Of a stretch of 64,000 nt of DNA, positions 7,299 through 15,731 are shown piece by piece (position 1 is the first letter of the stretch; the number at the start of each line of letters is the position of its first letter). Source of the DNA: Streptomyces dengpaensis (lineage in GTDB: Bacteria; Actinomycetota; Actinomycetes; Streptomycetales; Streptomycetaceae); assembly GCF_002946835.1 (NCBI RefSeq), contig NZ_CP026652.1, positions 3,596,001-3,660,000 of the forward strand, in the 5' to 3' direction. The notes under the pieces are model-generated. The model did not search any database, was not told where the DNA came from, and saw only the letters and a program-made list of their open reading frames with translations. The position numbers and the translations under genes were made by a program.

Positions 7299-8549
7299 AT
7301 GCCCGACAGCTACCCGCAGCGGCCCCACTCCCCGTCCGGACAGACCGACGCGGCCACGCTCCTGCTGTGCGGGGCGCGGCTCGCCGACGGCCGGACCGTG
7401 GACGTACGGCTGGGCGGCGGGCGCATCGAGGCGGTCGGCACCGCCGGGAGCTTGGCGGCGGGCACCTCCCGGGCCCTCGCCGCGAAGGTGGACCTCAACG
7501 GCTACCTCCTCCTGCCGGCTCCGGCCGAGCCGCACGCGCACAGCGACACGGCCCTGACGGCCGACGACGCCGGCCCTCTCGCGTACGACGCCCAGGAGGT
7601 GCAGCGCCGGGCCACCGAGGCCGCGCTGCTGCAACTCGGGCACGGGGCGACGGCGCTGCGCTCGCATGTACGCGTCGGCGACGTACAAGGGCTCGACGCG
7701 CTGGCGGCGGTGCTCCAGGCGCGCCGGTCGCTGCGCGGGCTCGTAGATCTGACGGCGGTGGCGATGCCCCGGGTCCTGACCGGGGTGGCGGGGGCCGACG
7801 GACTCGCGATGCTGCGGGACGCCGTGAAGATGGGCGCCTCCGTAGTGGGCGGCTGCCCGGACGCCGACCCCGATCCGACGGGGTACGTGGAGGCGATCCT
7901 GGAACTCGCTTCCGAGCACGGCTGCCCCATCGACCTGCACACCGACGGAGCCGACCCCGCCCGGCTCGCCCGGCTCGCGGCGGTGGCCGGCGGGCTGCGT
8001 CACGGGGTGACCCTCGGCCCGTGCGGCGGGCTCAGCCGGCTGCCCGCCGAGACGGCCTCCCGGGCGGCCGACCAGCTCGCCGCGGCGGGGGTGACCGTGG
8101 TGTGCCTGCCACAGGGCGGCTGCGGCGCCGTGGAACGGCACGGGACCGCTCCCGTACGGCTGTTGCGGGCGGCCGGGGTAACGGTCGCGGCGGGCAGCGG
8201 CGCCCTCCGTGACGTATCGAATCCGGTGGGGCGAGGGGACCCGCTGGAGGCCGCGTATCTGCTGGCCTCGCGCTACGGGCTGCGGCCGGAGGACGCCTAT
8301 GGCGCCGTGAGTTGTGCCGCCCGGGCCGCCCTCGGGCTGCCCGAGGTGCGCTTGGAGGCGGGATTTCCGGCCGAGTTGCTCGCCGTACGCGGGGACCGGC
8401 TCGCCGGGGCGCTGTCGTTGGCGTACAGCCGGCTGGTGGTGCACCGGGGGTGCGTGGTGGCGCGGACCAGCGCGGTGCGGGAGTACTGCAACTCTGCGGC
8501 TGCGGCGGAGTTGGACCTGCCTCGGCAGGGGCGGGGGGAGCCGTCGTAA
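7299..8549 (+). CDS. Amidohydrolase-fold protein with degraded active site (cytosine deaminase-like)
   Basis: A 416-residue protein resembling the cytosine deaminase/N-isopropylammelide branch of the amidohydrolase superfamily. The H-x-H metal motif is kept (EPHAHSDTALT, beside the family's EPHIHLD), and the strand-5 His survives in IDLHTDG. Aligned by eye to E. coli CodA, the catalytic Glu217 (HCDE) is Gly, His246 (VTASH) is Pro in VTLGPC, and Asp313 (FGHDD) is Gly/Ala in AGSGALRD. The rest of the barrel and the C-terminal beta-sandwich look intact. The ATG at 7299 follows AGGAG at 6-nt spacing. It is either a non-catalytic homologue or uses an altered site; deamination should not be assumed. 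Confidence 0.75.
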   Translation: MPDSYPQRPHSPSGQTDAATLLLCGARLADGRTVDVRLGGGRIEAVGTAGSLAAGTSRALAAKVDLNGYLLLPAPAEPHAHSDTALTADDAGPLAYDAQEVQRRATEAALLQLGHGATALRSHVRVGDVQGLDALAAVLQARRSLRGLVDLTAVAMPRVLTGVAGADGLAMLRDAVKMGASVVGGCPDADPDPTGYVEAILELASEHGCPIDLHTDGADPARLARLAAVAGGLRHGVTLGPCGGLSRLPAETASRAADQLAAAGVTVVCLPQGGCGAVERHGTAPVRLLRAAGVTVAAGSGALRDVSNPVGRGDPLEAAYLLASRYGLRPEDAYGAVSCAARAALGLPEVRLEAGFPAELLAVRGDRLAGALSLAYSRLVVHRGCVVARTSAVREYCNSAAAAELDLPRQGRGEPS

Positions 8550-8571
8550 CGGCGCATGCCGTAAAGGTCAT

Positions 8572-8620
8572 CACGCGCGCGTGGCTGTTCTCGTACGTCC
8601 ACGCGCGCGTGCCCCGTTTT
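8572..8620. terminator. Terminator between convergent genes
   Basis: A 13-bp stem (CACGCGCGCGTGG at 8572-8584, CCACGCGCGCGTG at 8599-8611) with a 14-nt loop is followed by CCCCGTTTT on the plus strand. It lies between the amidohydrolase-like gene and the opposing lipoprotein gene. Confidence 0.75.
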
Positions 8621-8648
8621 CAGCGCTCGCCCCCTGGAGCCCAGGAGC

Positions 8649-9749
8649 CTAGAGCGCGCCGCCGCCCAACAGGCCGTCGCCGAACGGGCTGCCCGAGGGC
8701 ACCTTGTCCACGGGGATCTCCGTGGCCCCGGCCGGCGCGCTGACGTCGCCGGCCTTGGAGAACTTCAGGACCAGCGGCAGCTTGGCGGCCTTCGGGTCTT
8801 CGGCGAGGACGGCGAGGTCGATCTTGACCTGGGTCAGGTCGCCGTTCTTCAGTGTGAAGTCGACCGCGACGTTCTTGTTCGGAGCTTCCTTCAGGTCCTT
8901 GTCCGAGGGAAGGTCCGTACCGGGCGGAAGGTCGCCCTCCAGCGGCCGGAGCTTGTCGAAGACTCCCCTGATCAGGTCGCGGAAGTTGCCCTTGGCGACG
9001 ACGTGTTCGGTGCCGTCGCTGCTGCCCTTGGCGCTGAAGGTGACTTCGTGCGCGATGACACCGCGTACGGCCTTGATGATCTTCTGCTGGGTCTTGGCGT
9101 CGATCTCGTCGGCGCTGTCCGAGCCCTTGGCGGACTCCTCGGACATCTGGGTGGCCTCGGCCAGCTCGCTGGTGTCGACCTTCACCCACTCGCCCTCGAG
9201 GACCTTCCGGAACTCCTTTTCGCTGTCCGGGATCTCCTCGGGGGTGGGCATGGGGAAGCCCATCGCCTCGCCGACGGCCTTCATGTCGGCGCGGTAGTAC
9301 GTGAAGTCGCCGACGACCCGGTACTCGACCAGGACGCCGTCGGCCCCCGCGATCTTGACGCTCGTACCGATGAGGTCCTTCTCGCCCGAATCCGACAGCG
9401 CCTTCTTGGACTTGACGGAGACGTCGACGCGCAGCCCGCTGATGAACTTCGCGAACTCCGGAGGAAGGGCGTCGTCGGAGCCGGAGTCGCCCGCGAGCTC
9501 GGTGATCGCGTCGGAGTCGGCGTCGAGGTCCAACTGGAAGGAGAGCGACTTCTGTTCGCCGAGGCGGTCGACGGCGTGGTCCACCTTCTGCCCGGCGGTG
9601 AGGTTCTGGACGGTGCCGCAGGCGGCCGCCGTGGCGAGGACGACGGCGGCGCAGCCGGCCGCGGTGACGGTCTTGCGTATGGCGGTGATGATGCGCTCCT
9701 CTACGACGCCACGCGGCTCCGCGCGACATCCCCTCGTTCCCTCGTACAT
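8649..9749 (-). CDS. Putative lipoprotein, LppX/LprG-like
   Basis: Up to 366 residues with an export signal (AIRKTVTAAGCAAVVLATAAAC) ending in a lipobox-like AAAC, so it is probably lipidated and held on the outer face of the membrane. The mature part is a long beta-rich domain with repeated segments such as KSLSFQLDLDA and VTFSAKGSSDG, like actinobacterial LppX/LprG or LolA-like lipid-binding lipoproteins. The only in-frame ATG is at 9749 and would put about 15 extra residues before the signal; a strong AGAGGAG lies just before two in-frame ATC codons, so the true start may be unusual. Function unknown. Confidence 0.8.
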   Translation of the reverse strand: MYEGTRGCRAEPRGVVEERIITAIRKTVTAAGCAAVVLATAAACGTVQNLTAGQKVDHAVDRLGEQKSLSFQLDLDADSDAITELAGDSGSDDALPPEFAKFISGLRVDVSVKSKKALSDSGEKDLIGTSVKIAGADGVLVEYRVVGDFTYYRADMKAVGEAMGFPMPTPEEIPDSEKEFRKVLEGEWVKVDTSELAEATQMSEESAKGSDSADEIDAKTQQKIIKAVRGVIAHEVTFSAKGSSDGTEHVVAKGNFRDLIRGVFDKLRPLEGDLPPGTDLPSDKDLKEAPNKNVAVDFTLKNGDLTQVKIDLAVLAEDPKAAKLPLVLKFSKAGDVSAPAGATEIPVDKVPSGSPFGDGLLGGGAL

Positions 9750-9835
9750 GTGCTCGCTTGATCACCCATGTGACTCTTGAGTTGCCCACAGGGTTGTGCG
9801 GGCGGACGCGTCCATCCGGGCGTACGGTCGGAAAC

Positions 9836-10492
9836 ATGCGCATTGTCATCGCTGGAGGACATGGTCAGATCGCGCTGCGGCTGGAGCGGCTGCTCGCCGC
9901 GCGCGGTGACGAGGTAGCGGGGATCATCCGCCGCGCGGAACAGGGCGACGATCTGCGGGCGGCGGGGGCGGAGCCCGTCCTGTGCGACCTGGAGTCGGCG
10001 TCGGTGGAGGAGGTCGCCGCGCATCTGCAGGGTGCGGACGCGGCCGTCTTCGCGGCGGGCGCGGGCCCGGGCAGCGGGGCGGCCCGCAAGGAGACGGTGG
10101 ACAAGGGTGCCGCGATCCTGTTCGCGGACGCGGCGGAGCGCGCCGGCGTGCGCCGTCACGTGGTCGTTTCCTCGATAGGCGCGGACCCGGCGCACCCGGG
10201 CGACGACGTCTTCGACGCGTATCTGCGCGCCAAGGGCGAGGCCGACGAGTACGTACGCGGTCGTACGGGCCTGGACTGGACCATCCTTCGCCCCGGCAGC
10301 CTGCTCGATGACGCCGGCACCGGCCTCGTACGCCTGGAGGCCTCCACCGGGCGCGGCACGATTCCGCGCGACGACGTCGCGGCCGTTCTCGCGGAACTGG
10401 TGGACACCCCGGCGACGGCCGGCCTGACCCTAGAGTTGATCAGCGGCTCGATACCGATCTCGGTGGCGGTCAAGTCGGTGGCGGGGAACTGA
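9836..10492 (+). CDS. NAD(P)-binding epimerase/reductase (SDR5-like)
   Basis: A 218-residue atypical SDR. The nucleotide-binding loop is at the N-terminus (MRIVIAGGHGQIALRLERLL, a GGHGxxA variant of GxxGxxG), followed by GIIRRAEQGDDL and CDLESASVEEVAAHLQGADAAVFAAG. VVSSIGAD and LRPGSLLDDAGTG are the usual later signatures. No classical catalytic YxxxK is visible, which fits the regulatory or NADPH-sensing members of the group. It is monocistronic, with a strong terminator just after. Substrate unknown. Confidence 0.88.
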   Translation: MRIVIAGGHGQIALRLERLLAARGDEVAGIIRRAEQGDDLRAAGAEPVLCDLESASVEEVAAHLQGADAAVFAAGAGPGSGAARKETVDKGAAILFADAAERAGVRRHVVVSSIGADPAHPGDDVFDAYLRAKGEADEYVRGRTGLDWTILRPGSLLDDAGTGLVRLEASTGRGTIPRDDVAAVLAELVDTPATAGLTLELISGSIPISVAVKSVAGN

Positions 10493-10522
10493 GGCGGGTC
10501 AGGGGCGGGGGCTTCGGACACG

Positions 10523-10559
10523 GCACGTGCCCGTCGGCTTCCGGCCGACGGGCACGTGC
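10523..10559. terminator. Bidirectional terminator
   Basis: A perfect 15-bp stem (10523-10537 with 10545-10559) and 7-nt loop between convergent genes ending at 10492 and 10573. Confidence 0.8.
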
Positions 10560-10572
10560 TGTATCCGGCCGG

Positions 10573-10794
10573 TCAGAACAGCGGAAGTTGCCCAGGAAAC
10601 TCCGGAACGGCGTACCCGTCCAGCGCGGGCTGCACCGCCCCGAGCTGCGCCAGCCTGCGCGACCCGGGACACGAGACCAGCTCCCCGCTCCCCCGCGCAC
10701 CCGGCGGGTCATGCCGGGCGAACCGTCCGGCGACCACGGCGATCTCCCGACGGCACTCCGGGCAGTTCCTGCGGCGCGATGACACGGGAGACAT
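10573..10794 (-). CDS. Small zinc-ribbon-like hypothetical protein
   Basis: A 73-residue protein starting MSPVSSRRRNCPECRREI. One CPEC pair near the N-terminus and a single later Cys (ELVSCPGS) suggest a partial zinc knuckle, but a second CxxC is absent. The C-terminus LDGYAVPEFPGQLPLF is hydrophobic and Pro-rich. It sits between a strong terminator and tRNA-Tyr. Similar short proteins occur in Streptomyces; function unknown. Confidence 0.7.
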   Translation of the reverse strand: MSPVSSRRRNCPECRREIAVVAGRFARHDPPGARGSGELVSCPGSRRLAQLGAVQPALDGYAVPEFPGQLPLF

Positions 10795-10971
10795 GGAATC
10801 AGTGTGCCCCGCGGAATGAGTCCGCCCCGCGGAATAGGCGCCCCGCGCCCCAGGACCGTATCGTCGTCACGCCGCCCGGGCTGCCCCGGAGCAACGCTTT
10901 GTGGGGTCGGTGGCTTCGTGCGCGGAGGTGCTTCTTCGACCCCGCTCGAAAGATCGCCCCCGAACACGAAA

Positions 10972-11013
10972 AGACCCCCTCTGCCCTGCGTTTCCGCAGT
11001 TCGGAGGGGGTCT
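10972..11013 (-). terminator. Terminator of tRNA-Tyr
   Basis: On the minus strand a GC-rich stem closed by AGACCCCCT/AGGGGGTCT, with a GAAA tetraloop and inner CTGCG/CGCAG pairing, is followed by TTTC. It begins 9 nt past the tRNA 3' end. Confidence 0.85.
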
Positions 11014-11022
11014 CTCTCAGCG

Positions 11023-11104
11023 TGGCGGCGCCAGGATTCGAACCTGGGAAGGCTGAGCCGGCAGATTTACAGTCTGCTCCCTTTGGCCGCTCGGGCACAC
11101 CGCC
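11023..11104 (-). tRNA. tRNA-Tyr (anticodon GTA)
   Basis: An 82-nt class II tRNA: acceptor GGCGGTG/CGCCGCC, anticodon loop with GTA, long variable arm, T-loop TTCGAAT, discriminator A, no encoded CCA. The long variable arm and GTA anticodon identify a bacterial tRNA-Tyr. Confidence 0.96.
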
Positions 11105-11304
11105 GGGGTTGCTGCCCTGAACCCCGCTTTCCGCGGTGCTCGCTGGCAACGACGTAAACGATACCCGATGCCCAGGGGTGCTTCGCCACCCCATTGATCG
11201 GCGCCTGGATCGGAGCGGGTGGCTAGGCTTATGCGGATGCGGCCGGGACCTACGCCGGGCTCGACGGCCGCCCCTACGCACCCCGATACAAGGAGCCACA
11301 GGAC

Positions 11305-11793
11305 ATGGCCGACTCCAGTTTCGACATCGTCTCGAAGGTCGAGCGGCAGGAGGTCGACAACGCCCTCAACCAGGCCGCCAAGGAGATCTCGCAGCGCTAC
11401 GACTTCAAGAACGTCGGCGCCTCCATCTCCTGGTCCGGCGAGAAGATCCTCATGGAAGCGAACTCCGAGGAGCGGGTGAAGGCCGTCCTCGATGTGTTCG
11501 AGACCAAGCTGGTCAAGCGCGGCATCTCGCTGAAGGCGCTGGACGCCGGTGAGCCCCAGCTCTCCGGCAAGGAGTACAAGATCTTCGCGTCGATCGAGGA
11601 GGGCATCTCCCAGGAGAACGCGAAGAAGGTGGCGAAGATCATTCGCGACGAGGGCCCCAAGGGCGTCAAGGCGCAGGTGCAGGGCGACGAGCTGCGCGTC
11701 AGCTCGAAGAGCCGTGACGACCTGCAGGCCGTCCAGGCGCTGCTCAAGGGCAAGGACTTCGACTTCGCGCTGCAGTTCGTGAACTACCGGTAG
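11305..11793 (+). CDS. yajQ: YajQ-family nucleotide-binding protein
   Basis: A complete 162-residue YajQ. The signature N-terminus [20 protein letters not shown], the RYDFKN segment, and the C-terminal [10 protein letters not shown] match the family end to end, covering both halves of the two-domain RNP-like fold. Family members bind nucleotides, and some bind cyclic di-GMP as effectors; which applies here cannot be read from sequence. The ribosome site AAGGAG precedes the ATG. The gene is single and ends before a bidirectional terminator. Confidence 0.95.
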   Translation: MADSSFDIVSKVERQEVDNALNQAAKEISQRYDFKNVGASISWSGEKILMEANSEERVKAVLDVFETKLVKRGISLKALDAGEPQLSGKEYKIFASIEEGISQENAKKVAKIIRDEGPKGVKAQVQGDELRVSSKSRDDLQAVQALLKGKDFDFALQFVNYR

Positions 11794-11894
11794 AACGTGC
11801 GGTGGGGCCAACCGCCGGCAACGCTTCGTCAACCGGCTTCAGCGGTCGGTTCGTTGCGCGCACCACGATGCGCGTACGAAGGTTCGCGTACGAA

Positions 11895-11924
11895 GAAGGG
11901 TGGGCACCGCGGTGCCCACCCTTC
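11895..11924. terminator. Bidirectional terminator
   Basis: A 14-bp stem (GAAGGGTGGGCACC at 11895-11908 with its complement at 11911-11924) lies between yajQ and the convergent GlsB-like gene. Confidence 0.8.
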
Positions 11925-11957
11925 TCGCCTGCTGGCCGCGGTTTCGGGGGTGCGCGC

Positions 11958-12224
11958 TCAGCGGCGCGAGTCGCCGAACAGGATGCGGTAGATGACCAGC
12001 AGGACGAGCGAACCGCCGATCGCCGCCGCCCAGGTCGCGCCGTCGTAGAACTGCTTGGTGATGGGGTGGTCCAGCCAGCGGGCCGATATCCAGCCGCCTA
12101 TGAACGCGCCCGCTATGCCGATGACGGTCGTCCCGATGAAGCCGCCCGGGTCGCGTCCCGGCAGGAGAAATTTGGCGATGGCGCCGGCCAACAGCCCCAG
12201 CATGATCCAGCCGATGATGCCCAT
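11958..12224 (-). CDS. GlsB/YeaQ/YmgE-family membrane protein
   Basis: An 88-residue, three-helix membrane protein. The family motif is clear: MGIIGWIMLGLLAGAIAKFL, GRDPGG, GIAGAFIGGWI, and a third helix AAIGGSLVLLVIYRI. Members (transglycosylase-associated/GlsB) are small inner-membrane proteins linked to stress response with no defined activity. I chose the ATG at 12224, which opens directly into the first helix; an upstream in-frame start would add 24 hydrophilic residues with no ribosome site advantage. Confidence 0.9.
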   Translation of the reverse strand: MGIIGWIMLGLLAGAIAKFLLPGRDPGGFIGTTVIGIAGAFIGGWISARWLDHPITKQFYDGATWAAAIGGSLVLLVIYRILFGDSRR

Positions 12225-12416
12225 GCCCCGAATCTGCCCTTCCGCGCTGTGCCCACACTGTCCCGGCGCTGTGTTTTCCGGCCGACCCCTGACCACTCTG
12301 CTTGCGTCTGCGCTTGCAGTGCCTGCGCCGCGGGTTGCGCGTGTGTTGGTGCCGTGTTGATGAACAGGACGTCATCGCGATGTCTGTCGGTTGCACTGAT
12401 CAGTAGGGTGCGGGAC

Positions 12417-13661
12417 ATGACACAGTCCGGTTCCGAATTGCGGCGCACCCTGGGCGTCGGGGACGCCGTGATCATCGGGCTCGGCTCGATGATCGGTGCC
12501 GGAATCTTCGCGGCCCTGGGCCCCGCGGCGCGGGCGGCCGGGTCCGGGCTGCTGCTCGGACTCGCGGTCGCCGCCGTGGTCGCCTACTGCAATGCGATCT
12601 CCTCGGCGCGCCTGGCCGCCCTGTATCCCGCCTCGGGCGGCACGTACGTCTACGGGCGCGAGCGGCTGGGCGACTTCTGGGGGTACTTGGCGGGCTGGTC
12701 GTTCGTCGTCGGCAAGACGGCCTCCTGTGCGGCGATGGCGCTCACCGTGGGCGCGTACGTCTGGCCGGAGCAGGCGCACGCGGTGGCGGTCGCGGCTGTG
12801 GTGGCCCTGACCGCGGTGAACTACGGCGGCGTACAGAAGTCAGCCTGGCTGACGCGGGCGATCGTGGCGGTGGTCCTGGCGGTCCTCGCTTCCGTGGCGG
12901 TCGTGTGCCTCGCCTCGGACACCTCCGACACCGGGCGGCTGGACATCGGGATCTCAGCCGGCGCGGGCGGTGTGCTCCAGGCGGCGGGGCTGATGTTCTT
13001 CGCGTTCGCCGGGTACGCACGGATCGCGACGCTCGGTGAGGAGGTACGGGATCCGGCGCGCACCATCCCGCGCGCGATCCCCCTGGCCCTGGGCATCGCG
13101 CTCGTGGTGTACGCGGCGGTGGCGGTGGCCGTCCTTTCCGTGCTCGGGTCGGGTGGGCTCGGGCATGCCTCGGCACCGCTGGCCGACGCGGTGCGGGCGG
13201 CCGGTGTGCCGGGGCTGGTGCCGGTGGTGCGGGTGGGCGCCGCCGTGGCTGCGCTCGGCTCGCTCCTCGCCCTGATCCTGGGCGTCTCGCGGACCACGCT
13301 GGCCATGGCCCGTGACCGTCATCTACCGGGCGCCCTGGCCGCCGTACATCCGCGCTTCCAGGTGCCGCACCGGGCGGAGCTGGCCGTGGGCGCGGTGGTT
13401 GCCGCGCTGGCCGCGACAGTGGATGTGCGGGGCGCTATCGGCTTCTCCTCCTTCGGTGTATTGGCGTACTACGCGGTGGCCAACGCGTCCGCCTGGACGC
13501 TTAGTTCGGCTCCGGCATCGCGGGCAGTGCCCGTGCTCGGACTCGTCGGGTGCCTGACGCTGGCGTTCGCGCTGCCGGTGGTTTCCGTGGTCGTGGGCGC
13601 GGCTGTGCTGGCGGTGGGTGCGGCGGCGTACGGCGTACGACGGCGGCTGGCTGCGCGGTAG
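12417..13661 (+). CDS. APC-family amino acid permease
   Basis: A 414-residue integral membrane transporter with about 11-12 helices. The first helix carries the APC motif (DAVIIGLGSMIGAGIFAALGP), where the broken helix binds the amine and carboxylate of the substrate. Other signs are AYCNAISSARLAALYPASGGTY (split here by helix ends) and FFAFAGYARIATLGEEV. It is shorter than the usual 450-500 residues because loops and the C-terminus are compact. Substrate and direction of transport cannot be told. It is monocistronic, with no regulator beside it. Confidence 0.9.
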   Translation: MTQSGSELRRTLGVGDAVIIGLGSMIGAGIFAALGPAARAAGSGLLLGLAVAAVVAYCNAISSARLAALYPASGGTYVYGRERLGDFWGYLAGWSFVVGKTASCAAMALTVGAYVWPEQAHAVAVAAVVALTAVNYGGVQKSAWLTRAIVAVVLAVLASVAVVCLASDTSDTGRLDIGISAGAGGVLQAAGLMFFAFAGYARIATLGEEVRDPARTIPRAIPLALGIALVVYAAVAVAVLSVLGSGGLGHASAPLADAVRAAGVPGLVPVVRVGAAVAALGSLLALILGVSRTTLAMARDRHLPGALAAVHPRFQVPHRAELAVGAVVAALAATVDVRGAIGFSSFGVLAYYAVANASAWTLSSAPASRAVPVLGLVGCLTLAFALPVVSVVVGAAVLAVGAAAYGVRRRLAAR

Positions 13662-13748
13662 CCGACGACGGGGCGGGGCACGTCGACTCCGTTGAAGGGC
13701 GAACCGCCAGGGACTCCGCGGCAGGGCAGTCGGCGGCGGGCTCCGTAC

Positions 13749-13850
13749 GGTCGGACGCGGGCTTCGTGCCCGCTCGGCCGCGGGCTCCGTGCCCGCTCGG
13801 CCGCGGACTTCCTGCGGTCGGACGCGGGCTCTGTAGGTCGGACGCGGACT
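13749..13850. repeat. Short repeats downstream of the permease gene
   Basis: An 18-bp unit (GTGCCCGCTCGGCCGCGG) occurs at 13766-13783 and 13789-13806, interleaved with three copies of a GGTCGGACGCGG motif (near 13749, 13816 and 13836). The 207-nt gap between the permease and the SUKH gene is mostly made of these. Confidence 0.6.
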
Positions 13851-13868
13851 CCGCGGCAGGGCTGTGGG

Positions 13869-14435
13869 CTAGGAGGCCTGTGCCGCAGCCGTGCGTATGC
13901 GGAAGTCGGGCCAAGGAGCCATGTCCATGCCCTCGTTGGACTCCTCGTACCAGCCCGTGCCGTCGAGCCAGGCGTGCAGCCAGGTCGCGAGGTCGGGTGC
14001 GTCCACATACCAGGCGTGGTCGGCGTCGTCGGCGTTCGGCTCGAAGAGCAGGACCGTGCCCTCGGGGCTGCGGCAGTCCACGCACGCGTACATTCCGCAG
14101 CCCCAGTGGGATATCGGCAGGACGCCCTCGGGCCAGGGCCAGTCGGGGTCCTTGCGGCCGCCCTCGCGGTTGGAGAGGTACTGCGGAACGACCGCCGGCT
14201 CTCCTGACGGAGGGCCGTCGAGCAGGGGCAGCAGGCCGTATTCCGGACCGAATCCCCCGTCCCCTATCCGCACGTAGAGCGCGGCCAGCAGTCGGGGCAG
14301 GGCGAAGCCCAGAGCGGCCTCCGCTCGGGTGAGCGCGGCGGCGTCCACGGGCTCCGGGAGCGAAGGCCAGCCCCACGGGCGGGTGTTGCGGGCCTCTGCG
14401 GCCACCCGTACCAGCAACTGCTCGATTTCGGTCAT
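13869..14435 (-). CDS. SMI1/KNR4 (SUKH)-family protein
   Basis: A 188-residue soluble protein with the SUKH layout: an N-terminal helix (ALTRAEAALGFALPRLLAAL) followed by YVRIGDGGFGPEYGLLPL, where a Gly-rich turn and GLLPL are typical. The C-terminal part (LATWLHAWLDG) closes the fold. SUKH proteins are often immunity proteins against polymorphic toxins, though many stand alone. The ATG at 14435 begins MTEIEQLLVRV; an upstream in-frame start is less likely. Its neighbour on the same strand has a barstar domain, another immunity fold; no toxin is seen. Confidence 0.82.
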   Translation of the reverse strand: MTEIEQLLVRVAAEARNTRPWGWPSLPEPVDAAALTRAEAALGFALPRLLAALYVRIGDGGFGPEYGLLPLLDGPPSGEPAVVPQYLSNREGGRKDPDWPWPEGVLPISHWGCGMYACVDCRSPEGTVLLFEPNADDADHAWYVDAPDLATWLHAWLDGTGWYEESNEGMDMAPWPDFRIRTAAAQAS

Positions 14436-14550
14436 GGGCTCATGATGCCGCGCGCCACTGACAATCGGGCGGCCTGTGGATAACCCCAAGAACGAGACGG
14501 ACGTCGGCTGGGAAACCCCGAGTCCGGCGCGTACGTCAGCTGGACCGCCC

Positions 14551-15717
14551 TCAGGCGAGACGGACGTCGACGCGCCTTTCGGCGAGAAAGCCGAGCAGTT
14601 CTTCGAAGGTCAGCGGGCGGTAGCCGGCGTGCGGCGTGACGCCGAGGCAGGTGCGGGCAAGGTCCGCGTCGTGCCAGACGAGTGTGAACGGTGGCTCGGC
14701 ACCCCAGCGACCGCGCAGGCAGTCGTTGAGGGCATCCAGACCACAGCCAAAATACCCGCCGGGACCGTTCACCGCTTCACCGGACGCGCAGAAGAAGCCA
14801 CGCTCGTCGGTGATATGGCGGCCGTCGAGGTGGTAGACGGCGCCGGAGGGATCGTCGGGTCTGCCGTGCAGGCGATTCTCCAGGGCGGTACTGAGCCAGA
14901 ACTCACGGCCTTCGGGACCGCAGCGCGCCCAGAGGTTGGGCACGGACGGGCGCCCCTTCCACCACAGGTCCCAGACCTCGGCGGCCCCGGTCGGCGGGCG
15001 CTCCGACCAGGGTTCGAGGGTGAGGTCGATCAGGCCCGTTCCGCGTGCGGAGGGGATCCACGCGGTGAGTTCGCCCTCGACGGCCGGCTGGACGGTGCGG
15101 CCGTGCGCGTCGAGGCGGAGCACCTTCGCGTGCCCCAGCACTTCCTCGCCCGCGTTCAGGGCCACCTGGAGGGCTCCGCTGGGGGAGCAGCCGAGCAGCC
15201 GCACCGGGGGTTCCGTCGGTTCGGGTTGTGGTGCGTGTCGGACGTGCGCCAAGTCCCTGCAGGTGCCCCATGGGGCTTCCTCTGCGCTGAGCAGTCGGTA
15301 TCCCGGAGAGAGCGGCGGGCACTGCGGGTAGTCGGACCCGTTGTCCTCGGACTCAGACGCCTCGACGGTGATGTCGCGAAGTGACAGGTCGCGCGCGCAC
15401 GGGCGGTCACCGAGGATCCGTACGTCCTCCAGGTGCCATGGCCACCAATCGACACGCTCGCCCTTCTTGTCGAGGGTCTCCAGGGCGAAGGAGCCGAGCG
15501 GCGCCGAACCCTCGGCACGCGCGCGTGCGAGGGCCGTACTCAACTCGCCCTCCACCGCGCATCCGAGCAGTTCGTACCTCCCGCGCGCGGGACGTGGCGG
15601 ATCGCCGAAGAGGTTCTCGGTGTCCGCGCACGTGGCCCAGGTCTCCTCGTACCCGTCCTCGCCGTTGAACTCGGCCTCGGCGTCGTACGAAAGGAGAACG
15701 TACCTCGGCGGCCCCAC
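14551..15717 (-). CDS. Barstar-domain protein with duplicated N-terminal module
   Basis: About 388 residues. The last ~90 residues are barstar-like: YHLDGRHITD, then GGYFGCGLDALNDCLRG and FTLVWHDADLA, matching barstar's (Y/F)xGxNLDALxDCL core, which binds and inhibits barnase-type RNases. The first ~290 residues hold two related modules, each with an LLGC segment, a later LD..G turn and a DL-rich end. The GTG at 15717 is the first usable in-frame start after the yccF stop at 15732; no good ribosome site is visible, so translational coupling is likely. It probably belongs to the htpX-yccF transcript. Function of the repeated modules is unknown. Confidence 0.75.
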   Translation of the reverse strand: MGPPRYVLLSYDAEAEFNGEDGYEETWATCADTENLFGDPPRPARGRYELLGCAVEGELSTALARARAEGSAPLGSFALETLDKKGERVDWWPWHLEDVRILGDRPCARDLSLRDITVEASESEDNGSDYPQCPPLSPGYRLLSAEEAPWGTCRDLAHVRHAPQPEPTEPPVRLLGCSPSGALQVALNAGEEVLGHAKVLRLDAHGRTVQPAVEGELTAWIPSARGTGLIDLTLEPWSERPPTGAAEVWDLWWKGRPSVPNLWARCGPEGREFWLSTALENRLHGRPDDPSGAVYHLDGRHITDERGFFCASGEAVNGPGGYFGCGLDALNDCLRGRWGAEPPFTLVWHDADLARTCLGVTPHAGYRPLTFEELLGFLAERRVDVRLA

Positions 15718-15731
15718 CCCCGTGCCATCCG

